Shown here: one piece after another, positions 45,343-54,174 of the stretch
Position numbering within the stretch: the stretch's first letter is position 1
How the letters are laid out: each line of letters opens with the position of its first letter
From: Vibrio qingdaonensis
GTDB taxonomy: Bacteria > Pseudomonadota > Gammaproteobacteria > Enterobacterales > Vibrionaceae
Assembly (NCBI RefSeq): GCF_026191675.1
Contig: NZ_JAKRRY010000008.1
Coordinates: 93,737-157,736, forward strand
Reading direction: 5' to 3'
Length of the DNA: 64,000 nt
Program-made: the position numbers and the translations under genes
The notes under the pieces: generated by a model
Seen by the model: the letters and a program-made list of their open reading frames with translations, nothing else
What the model was told of the DNA's origin: nothing
Databases searched by the model: none

Positions 45343-46851
45343 CTAACGAAAAGTTGGAATAATCGCCGGTATCCCTGGTAGAAGACCAACCAACGCCATC
45401 ACGCTACTTAGCACAATAAACATAATACCAGGTAGTACCCAACGGCTCATTTTACTAAGTTCACTACTACGCTCTTTGCAACCGACTAAACCTAAGTTAT
45501 CCAATAGCATGGTGAGAGCCCAGCCAAATGCTGGGTTAACTAGCGCTGAAGAAAATACAACAATCGCCGCCGATTGTGTGGTTTTCCCTTCACGCGTCAT
45601 TTCCATTCCAGCTTCTAGCAATGGAACAAATACCCCTACAATTAACGCAACACAAAGTACCGGTTGCCATATCGCTAAATCCATTGGGTAGCCCCAAACC
45701 GCAGCTATGATACAGAACAATGCCGTTAGCAAAGCGCCGGCAGGAATAGGACGCTTAGCAATAGCCGCCGGCACGATATAAGTCCCCCATGAAGACGTAA
45801 AATTAGTGCCTCCAAGCAAAGAGCCGAACGTTTGACGAATTGAAGCCGTGGTCATGGTGTCGTCAATGTTCATATGCACTTTTTCCGTACGTTCTGGATA
45901 GCTTATTTTTTGAAACACTTGATGCCCTAAAAAATCCGGCGACCACATCGCCACTGCCAAGATAGCAAAGGGCAATACCACCATGAAGTGCTCAACCGTC
46001 GGTAAGCCTAGCATCCAGCCTGTATCTTCCCCCCACCAATACATCGGGTTCATATTGGGTAAACCAGGCTCGGTTTGAAAAGAAAACGGAGCACCCATGG
46101 CAAAAGCTAACGTACCACCTAGTAAGCAACTAAGAGGTACCGCTAGCCAGCGCTTACGAAAATGCTCCAACAAAGCATATAGAATAATAGTGCAAAAAAT
46201 CACGACAAAAGCAATGTGGCTCATACCGATTCCCTCAGCCCAAGCAAACAGCTTTTTAACTTGAGAAACGGTTCCAACAAAGCCTAGGTAAAGTAATAAA
46301 CCGCCACACACACCTTTGCTGGTGAGATTTGCCAACATGCTGCCACCTTTACTGATGGCTAATATTAAGCCAAAAGCGCCAATCAGCAACCCAAAAGCCA
46401 TTGGATGCCCGCCTGCTGCAACAACAATAGGAATCAAGGGGATGAGTGGGCCGTGTGTACCAGCGAGGTTAGCAGTCGGTAATAAAAAACCAGAGAAAAG
46501 AATAATGAAAACAGAGGCTATAAGTAATTCATATCGAACATTTTCTAATACAAAGCCTTCATTTAACCCTAGAGCCCCGGCAAAGGTTGCTGCAATGGCG
46601 CCCACCATAACAACTTTACCAATAGTCGCCGCCATCGCTGGGATGGTATCTTCTATCTCAAATCGATAGTCTTTAAACGGCAAATTGGGACGCCAGCGTT
46701 TAGGCGCCATGATTTGTAATTCATGCTCTAAATATTGTTCTCTGGAACCAAATTCCGATCTTGGTTTATGTTGTTGTTCATAAGAGAGCTCATCCTCATT
46801 GACTTGAGGCTTATCTGTTCGTATCTGCACGGACTCTAAAGTACTGCTCAT
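45343..46851 (-). CDS. DUF3360-type multi-pass transporter
   Basis: 502 residues, 11-13 membrane segments after a 70-residue cytoplasmic N-terminus. Sequence resembles the DUF3360 family of vibrios, in the wider SulP/NCS2 transporter style (TANLAGTHGPLIPLIPIVVAAGGHP as a substrate-site-like region). Likely a symporter for a small anion or base; substrate unknown. Single gene. Confidence 0.75.
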   Translation of the reverse strand: MSSTLESVQIRTDKPQVNEDELSYEQQHKPRSEFGSREQYLEHELQIMAPKRWRPNLPFKDYRFEIEDTIPAMAATIGKVVMVGAIAATFAGALGLNEGFVLENVRYELLIASVFIILFSGFLLPTANLAGTHGPLIPLIPIVVAAGGHPMAFGLLIGAFGLILAISKGGSMLANLTSKGVCGGLLLYLGFVGTVSQVKKLFAWAEGIGMSHIAFVVIFCTIILYALLEHFRKRWLAVPLSCLLGGTLAFAMGAPFSFQTEPGLPNMNPMYWWGEDTGWMLGLPTVEHFMVVLPFAILAVAMWSPDFLGHQVFQKISYPERTEKVHMNIDDTMTTASIRQTFGSLLGGTNFTSSWGTYIVPAAIAKRPIPAGALLTALFCIIAAVWGYPMDLAIWQPVLCVALIVGVFVPLLEAGMEMTREGKTTQSAAIVVFSSALVNPAFGWALTMLLDNLGLVGCKERSSELSKMSRWVLPGIMFIVLSSVMALVGLLPGIPAIIPTFR

Positions 46852-47395
46852 TTTGATTCCTTTCGTTCACACTCTAAGGTGTGTTTTCCAACAAACGTTA
46901 TTTACTCACTGTGCGAAGATATAGTGAGTCGTTGTCTCTATTCACTGCAACAAAGCACTCGATGACAGTTTTTATGGGCCCTTGAAATTCACTGTTAGAT
47001 AAATGGAACCATTCAGCCTATTACTAAAAACCATCGTTGAAATTCAGCTGCTAGTACCTTATACCAAACGAAAAAAAACAAACAGTCTCAGATAGTTAGA
47101 CATTAGTCGTAGAGTACGGCTACCAATATGATCTTTATTGTTAAATTGGTTGGAACTGAATCAGGCACTTACGTTCTTATCGGTTTCGTCACCTTCGCGA
47201 AAGTGAACATCTCTTACAACGTGTAGATAATTGAAAACCTTCGATTCAGTCACGTAAATCAGTTACGTAACGTGCAGAATGAGATCCCCTTTTTCAAGGG
47301 GATGACGGTGTTTTTAGGGATAGTTCGAGACACGCAAAGAGGCAAAAGGTATTGGGAGAAAGATAAAAGGTACTGCTCTAGGTTACAGTCTTTTA
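46852..47395. other. Gene-free stretch with a Vibrio-type hairpin repeat
   Basis: A hairpin at 47284-47303 (ATCCCCTT-TTTC-AAGGGGAT) within the phrase GAGATCCCC...GATGACG looks like a dispersed intergenic repeat of vibrios. The rest is AT-rich without genes. Confidence 0.5.
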
Positions 47396-47638
47396 TTACT
47401 TCGGCTGATGACCCGTCTTCTTAGCAAGTTTTTGCATAGCCTCGGCAAACGTTGTTGTCCTACCTTTAGCTTGAACCTGTATTACCTTGTACCCCATCTT
47501 TTCCAGCGCTTGCCGCTCTGCCAAGACAGCTTTGTCATCTGGCTGGCTACCTTCAGCAGGCTGATGAATGTAACACCCCTCTAATTGGCCATCTTCAACC
47601 AGTTGGTGGTGTTTCAGTGTATTGATATCAAAATTCAT
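47396..47638 (-). CDS. Small unknown protein
   Basis: 80 residues from ATG 47638 (MNFDINTLKHHQ), preferred over an ATG five codons up. No signal or membrane part; charged C-terminal helix. Lies 39 bases after the DUF3820 gene, so possibly co-transcribed. Family not recognised. Confidence 0.6.
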   Translation of the reverse strand: MNFDINTLKHHQLVEDGQLEGCYIHQPAEGSQPDDKAVLAERQALEKMGYKVIQVQAKGRTTTFAEAMQKLAKKTGHQPK

Positions 47639-47677
47639 AGTGAGTCTTTTCATTAAAAGGAGAATTTCTGTGGTAGG

Positions 47678-47893
47678 TTAGATGCGCTTTAGAGGCTTTA
47701 CTACGCTGTCTAAACCTTCTATTTTGAGTGCTAAACATAGCTTTAATAAGTCGCCTAGATCACCGCTAGGGAATCCTTTTTTATCAAACCAGAGTAAGTA
47801 TTCTTCTGGAAGATCAATAAGCATACGCCCTGCGTACTTACCAAACGGCATTGGCGTTCTGGCAAGTTTAACTAAATTTTCTTTATTTAACAT
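47678..47893 (-). CDS. DUF3820-family small protein
   Basis: 71 residues. MPFGKYAGRMLIDLPEEYLLWFDKKGFPSG is the family's signature (QSregVF/DUF3820). Often found in gammaproteobacteria; function unclear. Confidence 0.85.
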   Translation of the reverse strand: MLNKENLVKLARTPMPFGKYAGRMLIDLPEEYLLWFDKKGFPSGDLGDLLKLCLALKIEGLDSVVKPLKRI

Positions 47894-47953
47894 AATCTAT
47901 TGTCTGCTGATCTTTTCCGATAATGGCGTAACCTAGTGACAGATTCGCTTACG

Positions 47954-48271
47954 CTAGTAAAACACGGCTAGCCAAATCGTTTTTTCTGTCGCCGATGTCG
48001 ATTTTACGCGATGCTTGGTATGTGCTGGAATATTGACGTAGTCACCGACATCGAGGACGACTAATGTTCCATCATCATATTCAATGACACCGGTTCCTTT
48101 TAGAACCGAAACCCATTCATGCTCTTCTTGGTCGTACCACTCTCCTTCTGCACTCGCATGGCCATCGGAAATAATACGTTCGATACGAACGGACTTATGC
48201 TTTTGAATATCTTCAAATAGCTCGCTATTAATAATATCTGGAATCTCACTAAAAAGATTACCACCTTCCAT
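47954..48271 (-). CDS. Cupin-domain protein
   Basis: 105 residues; GGAG before the ATG. Single cupin barrel: EHEWVSVLKGTGVIEYDDG and GDYVNIPAHTKHRVKS. Motif 1 has E-H instead of the usual HxH, so metal binding may differ. Small-molecule binding or isomerase role unknown. Confidence 0.83.
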   Translation of the reverse strand: MEGGNLFSEIPDIINSELFEDIQKHKSVRIERIISDGHASAEGEWYDQEEHEWVSVLKGTGVIEYDDGTLVVLDVGDYVNIPAHTKHRVKSTSATEKTIWLAVFY

Positions 48272-48841
48272 CTTTTCACTCCAAACCTTGTCAGTTCGCG
48301 ATAGATTAACATAACACTCACGTAGCCAACACTATGACGCAAACACGTTCCGGTAATTCGACTTAAAAAGTAACAGACATAGGTACACTGTTAGTTCTTT
48401 GCCACAACGCTAGACTAAATTCCATAAATAATGGTGGTACAAACCTACCGCGCCTTTAATTCAGATTGAGTAAATCCTGCGTTTGTAAATCAACTTATCT
48501 TACAAAGTTTTGAAGGCGCGAATAAACAACATAGCCAATTTATCGAATATTTCGTGCCACTTGTTGGGTTTATCCAGTTTAACCAAGTGACAAATCAAGC
48601 GTGCAGTATCGGAACCGTAAAATTCGAAGTCACAGACGAGGGTAAAGCAGTGCTGTTAGAGCGACATCACCTCACTTTCTCATGGCCGTTGTCGACTAAG
48701 TACGTTGTTCAAACACAACATGCACACCGGCATAACAATAGTACGACACCTATTTCACAACGCATTTCCTTTCATATCTCAAATTTCTTTCTATAGTTTA
48801 GGTTCCGTTATTAACAATATCATCATTAAGGTGGGCAGTTC
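48272..48841. other. Gene-free stretch at the border of the gene graveyard
   Basis: Contains inverted pair CGCGCCTT/AAGGCGCG (near 48450 and 48516) 55 bases apart, and an 80-codon open frame (48554-48796) with no family look. Probably decayed sequence. Confidence 0.35.
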
Positions 48842-50053
48842 ATGGAAGAAACGACCCGTTTAGACGAGCATATACCTTTGGATTCACCAGGCCGTACCAA
48901 AGATGACCACGGCTCCGCACAGTTAATAGAGGAATATAGCCACTTACTCGAATCCCTTTATTCCTCCAGTTTATCCCCGCACGGATTCCAATCTTTTTTG
49001 GATAAGATGGTAGAAGAATTTCATCTTGCTGACGCTGTGATTTACTTTGCTAGTAAATCAACTGGACAAATCTACTCCGCATGGATGGCTGGCTCTAAGG
49101 TGTCTGCCGTTTTAGAGCATATGAACAAGAATCTAAGCGCTATTGATTATGTAATTGAATATGTACAAAGCAGCCCTATCAGTCGATTTTACACGTTAAA
49201 CCACGATATTGGACGCCCCACAGGGCCTGCGCGAAGTAGCGCCGTAATTCATGGGGAGAATTGGTTTGATTCACACTTCAGTGACGTTTTCGTGATGTCA
49301 GATGATGGAACATTGGATGGCGTATTCAATGGTATATGGGACGGCGTTTATGACTGGTTGCTCCAAGATCACAACATAATTTAAATATCTCATCGCAACA
49401 GTGAATTTGTAGAAGTCCGCATCGCGTTGCTAGCTGACAGCCAAAATGGCTATTTAGTCGCCGATTACTGGTCTGGCGATGATGATGCATCTGTGTATGA
49501 CCTTCACAGCCTATCATCAGAGAATAATTGCGATATGAGTAACGATGACGCTTGGAATGACGAGGGGCCAACAAGTACGTCTTCAGCTACTGAGTTTGAA
49601 AACCAAGTCGAAGGATGCATTGATACTCAAAACTTTAATAGCCGTGTCTATATGCCTCGATTCGCTGATGATTTAGTCGAAGACAATCGAGTGATAGTAA
49701 TGGAACGCCGTGATATGCATGATGATACCATTGTGTTCAAAATGGATGATGCGTCAGGACTATCTGGCGATGCCTTACTTGCCTCTGATGGTGACTGGTT
49801 AGCGGGAACCTGGGTGCTTAATGACGGTGACAACCCTAGTTATACGGTGACGATCATCAATGGTCTCAACACCTATCAATTTACCTTTTATACGGTCGCC
49901 GTAATGTCTGAAACGTTTGTCATTAAAACCTTTGAACAATACACCGACTGGTCAAGTGCTAACGAGATTAACGGAGACACTGGCGCAATCGCGATATGGC
50001 AAGTTAGATTCAAGGAAGATAACCTCGACAGCTATCCATTCACTAGCGATTAA
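48842..50053 (+). pseudogene. Chimeric relic: LuxR-type N-terminus joined to another protein, in-frame stop at 49382
   Basis: One reading frame runs from ATG 48842 to 50053, broken only by TAA at 49382-49384. Residues 1-about 125 (LIEEYSHLLESLYSSSLSPH onward) resemble the input domain of LuxR-type regulators; the C-terminal helix-turn-helix is missing. From about GENWFDSHFSDV the character changes to an acidic, Asp-rich protein (DGVFNGIWDGVYDWLL), which continues after the stop (VEVRIALLADSQNGYLVADYWSGDDD and on) with repeated Asp/Gly/Thr. Looks like a deletion fusion followed by a nonsense change. The second part could be translated from TTG 49427, but a real start is doubtful. Confidence 0.65.
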
Positions 50054-50076
50054 ACGTTCACGTTAGCTGAAATCAC

Positions 50077-50124
50077 AAGCCCCGCATGTGTTTAACTATA
50101 TAAAGAAATGCACATGAGGGGCTT
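50077..50124. terminator. Long hairpin between opposed relics
   Basis: 14-bp arms (AAGCCCCGCATGTG at 50077 and its near complement at 50111) with one mismatch and a 20-nt loop, followed by ATTAAC; a weak terminator. Confidence 0.55.
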
Positions 50125-50137
50125 ATTAACTATCCAG

Positions 50138-50311
50138 CTACTCAATCCACTCCGGTATGTAACCCATGCGTTGCTCTAATTGTGCCAGATACAACGACGA
50201 GGGAAAAACTCGACGACCATCAGACTCTAACCAAGCTTGTGGTTGATCAGGCAACCATTCTTTGTAACTGGCCTCTCCTTTTTTAGTCGCATGCTTAGAA
50301 TATTCCTGCAT
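50138..50311 (-). pseudogene. 57-residue C-terminal remnant of unknown gene
   Basis: Minus-strand frame from ATG 50311 ends at 50138. Protein-like: ASYKEWLPDQPQAWLESDGR then MGYIPEWIE at the end. Lies directly downstream of the tdh remnant in the same frame, separated by its stop codon. Family not recognised; read as the end of a lost gene. Confidence 0.5.
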
Positions 50312-50341
50312 GGACGCAAACGTAATAGGACTTAATTTATC

Positions 50342-50476
50342 TTATTCCCAATCAAGGATAACCTTGCCAGAAAGCCCGCTACGCATAGCGTCGAAGCCTG
50401 CTTGGAAGTCATCAACCTTGAAGTGATGAGTGATGATTGGCGTGAGATCTAGACCAGATTGAATCAAAGATGCCAT
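50342..50476 (-). pseudogene. tdh: C-terminal remnant of L-threonine 3-dehydrogenase
   Basis: 44 residues from [19 protein letters not shown] to GKVILDWE match the last part of Tdh (about 341 residues in full), including [13 protein letters not shown] and [14 protein letters not shown]. Similarity stops at 50476, where AT-rich unrelated DNA begins. The zinc- and NAD-binding parts and the usual partner kbl are absent. A relic of a deletion. Confidence 0.85.
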
Positions 50477-50641
50477 TATATACATTAGCGAAATAAGTTT
50501 TTTGAAAGCAAGTATTTAAAAAATTTCAGGAGAACAATGGCGACAAAGTGGCGACATATATAAAAACAGGTCACCCATATGTCTCTATTGGCATAAAGTG
50601 ACGAAAAATTCGTTCACACTCAGCTAGCAGACACCGAGTTT

Positions 50642-50899
50642 GTGAAAAGCACAAAAAATACCCTCGAAAACGTCGAGCAACTTATCGATGAACTTAAAGC
50701 GATTAAGCTACAGCATTTTGGCGAAGATAATGAAGCACAAGAGCCAGGCTTACGTTGTATAGCAGCTCCAGTTTACGACCGTTTTGGTACCGTAATTGCC
50801 AGTGTCTCAATTTCATTTCCTACCATTCGATTTGATGAAGAGAAAAAAGCTCACTATGTGGAGCTACTGCATAAATATATCCAAGCAATTAGAGTTTAA
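50642..50899 (+). pseudogene. C-terminal remnant of an IclR-family regulator
   Basis: 85 residues; AQEPGLRCIAAPVYDRFGTVIASVSIS is the effector-domain ending of IclR proteins (usually about 250-270 residues). The winged-helix DNA-binding part is missing and a TGA in frame stands at 50600. A second frame just upstream keeps a possible earlier piece, suggesting a frameshift besides truncation. Confidence 0.75.
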
Positions 50900-51393
50900 T
50901 GGTTACCCAAGCAAGTAACAATAAAGGTTACGGTGACAGTGATATCACGATAAAACTTGCATCGTTAGAAAGGTAACTTCTTTTACGTTACCGCAGAGTT
51001 CAATGGTTTTATGTAAGCAAGAGCGCGCGTAACTCTTGCCTTACATACTCTCAGCTAAAATCCACAATATTAAACAATTTCCTAACGTTTATAATTTTTA
51101 TCTCGCTCCCCCCTCACTTAATCTCCAATTAATACCGATAAAAAATACCTCTCTCCACATCAATAATTTAAAGAAAAATAAGTATCTCTAATAATAGTTT
51201 TAATATTAGATTTTATTCTATACGACTAGTTTCGTTCGTACCCACTTATCACTGTTTCATCGAAATGGAAAACAAAATCATCATGTAACTCAATATCCAA
51301 CGAATTCGATGGATATAGTCCTCTATAAGCGATTATCACAATAAATCGAACTCCGTTATCGTTGCATTCATCAAACAAATAGAGAACAGAACC
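50900..51393. other. Gene-free stretch before the efflux operon
   Basis: AT-rich, 494 bases; probably includes the promoter of the DUF1656 operon. No regulator gene adjoins and no clear operator is seen. Confidence 0.35.
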
Positions 51394-51606
51394 ATGAACA
51401 CAATGCCACATGAACTTGTGTGGGGTGAAGTCTACTTCCCACCGCTGTTATTGGTTATCGCACTGGCTTACATATTGACAATGCTAACAGGGTCAATCGC
51501 TACCAGGTTTGGCCTTCATAAGTACGTCGCCTTTCCTGCAATAGCAGAACTGAGCTTGATCGTGATTTTTACTGGCGCTATCGGCCATTTTATTACCATT
51601 TTTTGA
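51394..51606 (+). CDS. DUF1656 membrane protein (AaeX-like)
   Basis: 70 residues, two membrane segments, opening MNTMPHELVWGEVYFPPLLL typical of DUF1656. First gene of a three-gene operon with an HlyD-type adaptor (10-base gap) and a FUSC permease. Role in the pump unknown. Confidence 0.88.
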   Translation: MNTMPHELVWGEVYFPPLLLVIALAYILTMLTGSIATRFGLHKYVAFPAIAELSLIVIFTGAIGHFITIF

Positions 51607-51616
51607 GGCACTTACT

Positions 51617-52483
51617 GTGATCAAACGTTATCTCATCACACTTTTATTATTGGCTGCTGCGGGAACTGTGGTTTATAGCTATTACCAGTCGTACTCAAGT
51701 AACCCATGGACCAGAGACGGACAAGTGAGTGCTTATATTGTCTCAATTACACCTCGAGTCACGGGTCAAGTGATTGAAGTGCATGTCGAAGACAACTCGA
51801 AAGTAAAAAAAGGCGATCTTCTTTTTGAAATCGATCCGAGTATTTACAAAGCGACCTACAGAAAAGCACTTGCGACTCAAAAACAAGCGTTTGCCCTACT
51901 CGCCAAAGCCAAAAATGAAGAACAACGCGCGTTGAATTTAGAGAAAAGAACGCCCGGTGCTGTGCCCGTTCTTACTCTAAACAACTTAAACAACGCAGTA
52001 GAAACTAGCACCGCGAATGTGGAACTGGCAAAAGCTAACGTAGAAGAAGCACATCTAAATCTTGAGTACACCAAGGTATACGCGCCGACTAACGGCTACA
52101 TCACTAATCTGAGCCTACGCGTGGGCTCTCAAGTTGTCGCGAATTCACCTGTGGTTGCGTTAATTGATGAAGATAGCTTTTGGATTGAAGGGTATTTCAA
52201 AGAGACAGATTTAGTCGGCGTCGACGCTCAGGATACAGCCTATGTCACCTTGATGATGCACAACAATGTTCAACTAGAAGGTCATATCAAAAGTATAGGT
52301 TTTGGTATAGCTAAGCAAGACGGCAGCACAGGTAATGATTTATTGCCAAACGTGAATCCAAACTTTCAATGGATACGTCTAGCTCAACGCATCCCTATCA
52401 AAGTGAAGTTAGACAACATACCAGAAGACTTACAACTGCGTGTTGGTATGACTGCCTCGATTAAAATAATCAAAAATAGCTAG
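51617..52483 (+). CDS. HlyD-family adaptor (AaeA-like)
   Basis: 288 residues. N-terminal membrane anchor (4-22), first lipoyl half (SAYIVSITPRVTGQVIEVHV), helical hairpin, second lipoyl half (YTKVYAPTNGYITNLSLRVG) and beta barrel. Joins the FUSC permease to an outer channel. Similar to AaeA/EmrA-type adaptors that export aromatic acids. Confidence 0.9.
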   Translation: MIKRYLITLLLLAAAGTVVYSYYQSYSSNPWTRDGQVSAYIVSITPRVTGQVIEVHVEDNSKVKKGDLLFEIDPSIYKATYRKALATQKQAFALLAKAKNEEQRALNLEKRTPGAVPVLTLNNLNNAVETSTANVELAKANVEEAHLNLEYTKVYAPTNGYITNLSLRVGSQVVANSPVVALIDEDSFWIEGYFKETDLVGVDAQDTAYVTLMMHNNVQLEGHIKSIGFGIAKQDGSTGNDLLPNVNPNFQWIRLAQRIPIKVKLDNIPEDLQLRVGMTASIKIIKNS

Positions 52484-52492
52484 GTGATTCTT

Positions 52493-53848
52493 ATGTTCAC
52501 TGCATCGACTAAAGACGCGATTAAAGCCGCACTCTCTATCGTTATCGCAATCTGCCTAGCGTTGTGGTTTGGTTGGGAAAAACCGTATTGGGCTGCGATA
52601 GCCGTGGCAGTGATGGCATTGAATGAGAGTTTCGCCCATGCAATAAACAAAGGCCATAACCGGTTAATGGGAACCTTGTTAGGGACCGGTTATGCCTTTT
52701 TCCTTATCGCCATGTTTTCTCAAGATCGCTTCTTGTTTCTAACATTTTTCACCCTGTTCCTTGGGGTATGTATCTTCATGTCGAGCGACGAGAAATACGG
52801 CTATATCTTTTCAATAGGATTTGCCGTGTGTTCGATTGTTGCTTGTATGGGCGGGTTTGATAGCCAAACCACCTTTCACTTTGCTGTACTTCGACTTCAA
52901 GAAACACTATTAGGTGTTGTTGTGTTCTCGATTGTGTATCGCATCGTTTGGCCTGTGAATACTGAACTCAACTTTGTACAACGTTTCGAAACCAGTAAAC
53001 AAGTGTTGTTAGATGCGATGGAAAAAACAGACGACATCGACATTGCCGGACTTGAAAGCAATACCGCAAATATTGATAAGTTGTATCAACTTTTAGATCT
53101 GCCACTGACCGGAAGTTACCACCTTAAAGAGAACATCCAAACATGGCGCTTGCGTATCGATGAAATGGCACATATCCAAGATACATTACTCAAACAAAGT
53201 AACAGCGAATCAGACGTGGGTATCCAATGGGCAGTTCTTACTCACAACTTGAAAACGTTTGATGTATTAACACCAGATCAATCTCTGGTTGAAGGTGAAC
53301 TCAATGTAATGGGCGATCATAAAGAAGTGTCTTGGCATCATGCACATCGCACGTTTGTTGAACATTTGAATGAAGATGGGCGCAAAGTGCTGCAAGGCGT
53401 GTCGATGTTTATCACATCGCTGTTGATTTGGATTTATCTTCCAATACCAGGTGGTTTTATATTTCCTATGTTAGCCGGTGTATTCTCTTCTATGGTGCCG
53501 ACCATGCCACCAAGCGTTATCAAGGACGCTTTTTATGGTGTGTTGGGAACAGGATCTGTGATTCTGTTGCAATACATCTTTGTGATGCCATTAATGACAG
53601 AACTATGGGAACTGGGACTATTCTACTTCCTTAATATTATGGTGATATGGAAAGTGTTCGCGACACCTAAGCTCATGATACATCGAATTTTAGGTATCAA
53701 TTTGTTGGTTGTTCTTACATCTGGTGCGCTTAACCTCACTCCGGTTTATAGAATAGAAACACCACTGTTGATGCTGGTGAATATCTTGATCATTTTAATG
53801 ATCGCGAAGCTGTTTACTGATCTATTCAGAGTAAAAGTAACCGCTTAG
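52493..53848 (+). CDS. FUSC-family aromatic-acid efflux permease (AaeB-like)
   Basis: 451 residues from ATG 52493 (AGGTG before it). Membrane blocks at the N-terminal (10-160) and C-terminal (about 310-450) ends with a cytoplasmic middle region, as in FUSC proteins, though shorter than E. coli AaeB (655). Probable proton-driven export of hydroxylated aromatic acids with the preceding adaptor. Followed by a strong terminator. Confidence 0.85.
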   Translation: MFTASTKDAIKAALSIVIAICLALWFGWEKPYWAAIAVAVMALNESFAHAINKGHNRLMGTLLGTGYAFFLIAMFSQDRFLFLTFFTLFLGVCIFMSSDEKYGYIFSIGFAVCSIVACMGGFDSQTTFHFAVLRLQETLLGVVVFSIVYRIVWPVNTELNFVQRFETSKQVLLDAMEKTDDIDIAGLESNTANIDKLYQLLDLPLTGSYHLKENIQTWRLRIDEMAHIQDTLLKQSNSESDVGIQWAVLTHNLKTFDVLTPDQSLVEGELNVMGDHKEVSWHHAHRTFVEHLNEDGRKVLQGVSMFITSLLIWIYLPIPGGFIFPMLAGVFSSMVPTMPPSVIKDAFYGVLGTGSVILLQYIFVMPLMTELWELGLFYFLNIMVIWKVFATPKLMIHRILGINLLVVLTSGALNLTPVYRIETPLLMLVNILIILMIAKLFTDLFRVKVTA

Positions 53849-53877
53849 AACTGGATACGCTAAGTCTCTCATAACAG

Positions 53878-53916
53878 AACGGCCTGCCAAGTATTTTTAC
53901 CCAGCAGGCCGTTTTG
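53878..53916 (+). terminator. Terminator of the efflux operon
   Basis: 10-bp perfect stem AACGGCCTGC/GCAGGCCGTT with a 16-nt loop and T4. Confidence 0.85.
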
Positions 53917-54174
53917 TTATCTGTTTTAAATCATTATAAATCAGTCGATTAGCGTTAATTCTTACTAAGTGAGGATAGCGTCCATCAAACGCGATTAACG
54001 CGATCTGCGACCTCCTCTTAAAATCCTCTCATTGATTGACGCAATGCATATTTAGTCGCGACATTCACACGAACAATCCTAACGGATAAATACATAACAA
54101 CTGAACACGACGTTCAGTATTACATCGACTGTTTGAGTCTCGAAGGTTTGAGGCCACTCAGCGTGGAAACCGTC

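Noticed and set aside
47284..47303. Hairpin as terminator of a gene
   Set aside because: No gene ends nearby in the right direction; phrase resembles a dispersed intergenic repeat.
48450..48523. Possible integron attC-like hairpin (CGCGCCTT/AAGGCGCG 55 bases apart)
   Set aside because: Core AAC/GTT sites and the typical Vibrio attC sequence are missing, and there are no flanking cassettes.
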